A model generated the notes under the pieces. That model searched no databases. It was given only the letters and a program-made list of their open reading frames with translations, and was not told the DNA's origin. A program made the translations under genes and the position numbers. Below, piece by piece: positions 5,583 through 7,144 of a DNA stretch of 7,144 bases. The stretch lies in assembly GCA_946409885.1 (NCBI GenBank), contig CAMJYF010000091.1, positions 1 through 7,144 on the forward strand, read 5' to 3'. The stretch comes from an uncultured Clostridia bacterium. Lineage in GTDB: Bacteria; Bacillota; Clostridia; Oscillospirales; Acutalibacteraceae. Each line of letters starts with the position of its first letter. Position 1 is the first letter of the stretch.

Positions 5583-6287
5583 CTTCCGTGTGATGACGAA
5601 CCTTCCGTCGCCGTTCCGGGAGGATTCAAACGAAAACCCGGAGGGGGCGGCGGGCGGCGCAACGGCGGTGGCGCCGGGCTGATCCGGCACGGACCGCAGA
5701 ATGTTCGGGTCCGCCGCCATGCCGTTGATGGGCACGGGCGCGCCGGGGACCGTTGGCACCACAAAGCGCAGCCACTGGCGGCCGATGCAGATCATGGTGT
5801 TGTTGGCGATATCAAACTGGGTCACCTCCCGGGACCGGTTGGCCACGGGGTCGTAGAGGAAGAGCTTGTTTTTCTCACGGCCGTTTTCAAAGATCTTGCC
5901 GAACATGCCCTTTTCGTCCTCCCCCAGCACAATGGCCTCGGTGCCCACGGTCATGGCGTCCTCGCCCGCCGCGTCCGAAAGGATCACGTCCCCCAGCTTG
6001 GCGCCGGGGCGGCTGACGGTCACCCCCTCCGGGGGGATCTCGTTCACGTCAAAGGTCTTTACCACCCGGCCGCCTCTGTCCAGCTGCTCAATGCTCAGCT
6101 TGGAGACCAGCCGTGTGCCCACGTCCTCCCATTTCGGCCGTTCGGGCTTTTTTTCGGCCGGCGGCTCCGCCGGTTTTTTCTTTTTCTTTTCCGGCGCCTT
6201 CTCCTCTCCGCCCCGTTTGCCCATGGCCAGGAAATAGATGACGAAAACCAGCACCAGGATCACCACGACAACGACGATTTTTTCCAT
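5580..6287 (-). CDS. Membrane-anchored protein with degenerate FHA-like domain
   Basis: 235-residue protein. The start at 6287 (MEKIVVVV) is chosen because GGGAGG (6293-6298) lies 5 nt upstream; an in-frame ATG at 6305 would place that site inside the gene. Residues 4-21 are a membrane anchor, and 24-52 a Lys/Pro-rich linker (KKKKKP). Residues about 61-177 fit the FHA beta-sandwich: LSIEQLDRGG, VTVSRPGAKLGDVILSD, TEAIVLGEDEKG, and the typical end FDIANNTMICIGRQWLRFV. FHA domains bind phosphothreonine peptides, but the usual contact residues look altered: GR reads SR, S-x-x-H is not recognisable (VGTE), and the NG motif is absent. The C-terminal 55 residues are Pro/Ala-rich and probably flexible. 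It is the first gene of the operon leading to the SEDS-PBP pair. FHA assignment is by pattern, fairly likely; phosphopeptide binding is doubtful. Confidence 0.75.
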   Translation of the reverse strand: MEKIVVVVVILVLVFVIYFLAMGKRGGEEKAPEKKKKKPAEPPAEKKPERPKWEDVGTRLVSKLSIEQLDRGGRVVKTFDVNEIPPEGVTVSRPGAKLGDVILSDAAGEDAMTVGTEAIVLGEDEKGMFGKIFENGREKNKLFLYDPVANRSREVTQFDIANNTMICIGRQWLRFVVPTVPGAPVPINGMAADPNILRSVPDQPGATAVAPPAAPSGFSFESSRNGDGRFVITRK

Positions 6288-6330
6288 ACTTTCCTCCCGA
6301 AACAAGCTATATTTAAGCCTTGTGTGTTTT
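6288..6330 (-). promoter_or_regulatory. Probable promoter region of the FHA-SEDS-PBP operon
   Basis: Because the operon's first gene begins at 6287 and the neighbouring gene diverges, its promoter should lie in this gap. On the - strand the best -10-like sequence is within CTTAAATATAGC (about 6307-6318); no clear -35 is seen. The ribosome binding site GGGAGG is at 6293-6298. The call rests mainly on gene orientation. Confidence 0.35.
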
Positions 6331-6332
6331 AC

Positions 6333-6338
6333 TATAAT
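6333..6338 (+). promoter_or_regulatory. Consensus -10 box of the PP2C gene promoter
   Basis: A perfect TATAAT lies 39 nt upstream of the phosphatase start in a 90-nt AT-rich divergent intergenic region (6288-6377) within otherwise GC-rich DNA. The expected -35 area (about 6309-6316, atatttaa) matches the consensus poorly, suggesting weak or activator-dependent use. The predicted transcript would begin near 6345 with a leader of about 33 nt. An inverted repeat ACTAT/ATAGT (6331-6335, 6343-6347) straddles the -10. Confidence 0.6.
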
Positions 6339-6377
6339 TCAGATAGTTTAAATTAACCTTGTGAACCGGGGGAAACC

Positions 6378-7144
6378 ATGGAGAAATTCACCATCTCGTA
6401 TTCCTGCGCCACCTTTATCGGCAAGCGGAAAAACAACCAGGACAATCTGATCGCGGACGGGGCCGCTCCCTTTGATTCGCCGCGGATGAACTACGCCGAC
6501 GGCGGCGTGTGCCCCGAAAGGCCGGTCCACCTGTTTGCGGTGCTCGACGGTATCGGGGGGCTGGGCGACAGCGCGGAGATCTCCCGCCTGACGGCGGAGC
6601 TGCTGCGGGACGCCTTTGCCGGGGTGACGGAGACCACGGACCTGGCGGAATGGGTGCGGGAAACGCTGGACAAAGCGGACGACGCCGCCAGAAACGTTTC
6701 CGCCCAGTGCGGCACCAGCGGCGGCACCACCGCCACCGTGGCCCTGCTGCGGGGCAGCGAATGCGTGCTGGTCAACGTGGGCGACAGCCCCGCCTTTGTG
6801 CTGCAGTCCGACGGGATGCTGCACGAGCTTTCCATCCGCCACAACATGGAAAGCTACAAAAAGATGGCGGGCGTGGCCCCCTCCCCCGGCGACGAGCGCA
6901 TTCTGCTGTACGGCGTGGGCGCGGGCGAGGCAAGGCCCTCCCGGGCAGCCCACGTGGCCCGGGGCACACTGAACGACGGGGATTACCTGCTGCTGTGCAG
7001 CGACGGCGTCACCAACGCCTTTACGGAGGAGGAGCTGGCCTCCGCCATCCTGCGGGGCGTGGACGCGCAGCAGATCACCTTCAGCGCCGGCCAGATCGAC
7101 CGCGCGGACAACAGCACCGCGGTCATCGTGAAGTTTAACAGGCA
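6378..7144 (+). CDS. PP2C-family Ser/Thr protein phosphatase, incomplete at right edge
   Basis: Metal-dependent protein phosphatase, 255 codons visible with no stop before the window ends. PP2C motifs appear in order: K-x-N-N-Q-D-N (17-23, D22), AVLDGIGGLGDSAEIS (54-69, D57), a G-T-T-A-T-V block (116-121), VNVGDSPAFVL (132-142), LLLCSDGVTNAF (204-215, D209) and DNSTAVIV (244-251, D244). The metal-binding Asp residues are all present, so it should be active. The catalytic domain is essentially complete; what follows residue 255, such as a membrane segment, is unknown. The start has GGGGGA (6368-6373) 4 nt upstream. It is transcribed divergently from the FHA-SEDS-PBP operon. PP2C enzymes of this type reverse phosphorylation by Hanks-type kinases; in Actinobacteria the equivalent (PstP) sits beside rodA and pbpA. 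Its substrates here are inferred to include wall-synthesis regulators. Confidence 0.92.
   Translation, partial: MEKFTISYSCATFIGKRKNNQDNLIADGAAPFDSPRMNYADGGVCPERPVHLFAVLDGIGGLGDSAEISRLTAELLRDAFAGVTETTDLAEWVRETLDKADDAARNVSAQCGTSGGTTATVALLRGSECVLVNVGDSPAFVLQSDGMLHELSIRHNMESYKKMAGVAPSPGDERILLYGVGAGEARPSRAAHVARGTLNDGDYLLLCSDGVTNAFTEEELASAILRGVDAQQITFSAGQIDRADNSTAVIVKFNR

Noticed and set aside
5540..5764. Extended 152-residue version of the small membrane protein
   Set aside because: The upstream part is Pro/Arg-rich shadow of the FHA-like gene; the perfect AAGGAGG site marks the start at 5539.
6288..6305. Earlier ATG start for the FHA-like protein
   Set aside because: The strong GGGAGG site at 6293-6298 is correctly spaced only for the start at 6287.

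Overview
The window looks like chromosomal DNA from a GC-rich, low-complexity-linker-loving Gram-positive bacterium, most likely a gut-type Clostridia member (Oscillospirales-like). The reasons are strong AAGGAGG-type ribosome binding sites, a lipoprotein with a Thr/Pro/Ala linker and a DUF4430 domain, and a SEDS/PBP/FHA/PP2C gene group. This taxonomic call is an inference from gene content and style, not from a marker gene.

Layout. Positions 1-1959 (+ strand) hold two exported DUF4430 proteins: a lipoprotein (7-918) with a long Thr/Pro linker and a Cys-rich C-terminal domain, and a secreted protein (1126-1959) ending in an amphipathic tail built from 11-residue repeats. Between them (921-1038) lie three copies of a short GTAG-headed palindrome. 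Positions 1960-2272 are a convergent intergenic region. It contains a strong hairpin terminator (2006-2036) and a 154-bp element (2085-2238) bounded by perfect 26-bp inverted repeats, each carrying a variant of the same palindrome. This is a REP/REPIN (BIME)-like arrangement.

Positions 2273-6287 (- strand) form a tight operon. In transcription order it encodes a membrane-anchored protein with a degenerate FHA-like domain (6287-5580), a 77-residue single-pass membrane protein (5539-5306), a SEDS (FtsW/RodA-type) glycosyltransferase (5313-3688) and a class B penicillin-binding protein (3706-2273). The last three genes overlap by 8 and 19 nt. Divergently, after a 90-nt AT-rich promoter region, a PP2C-type phosphatase gene runs off the right edge (6378-7144, incomplete).

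How the genes work together. SEDS proteins polymerise lipid II into glycan and their class B PBP partner cross-links it, so the overlapping pair is almost certainly one peptidoglycan synthase. FHA domains and PP2C phosphatases belong to Ser/Thr phosphorylation signalling. The gene set resembles the actinobacterial fhaA/fhaB-pstP-rodA-pbpA-pknA/B locus, which suggests phospho-control of wall synthesis and predicts a Ser/Thr kinase just beyond the right edge. The most unusual items are the REP-like family with two covarying stem variants, the uncharacterised 77-residue protein, the FHA-like domain without the usual phosphothreonine-binding residues, and the SEDS protein with an enlarged outer loop.
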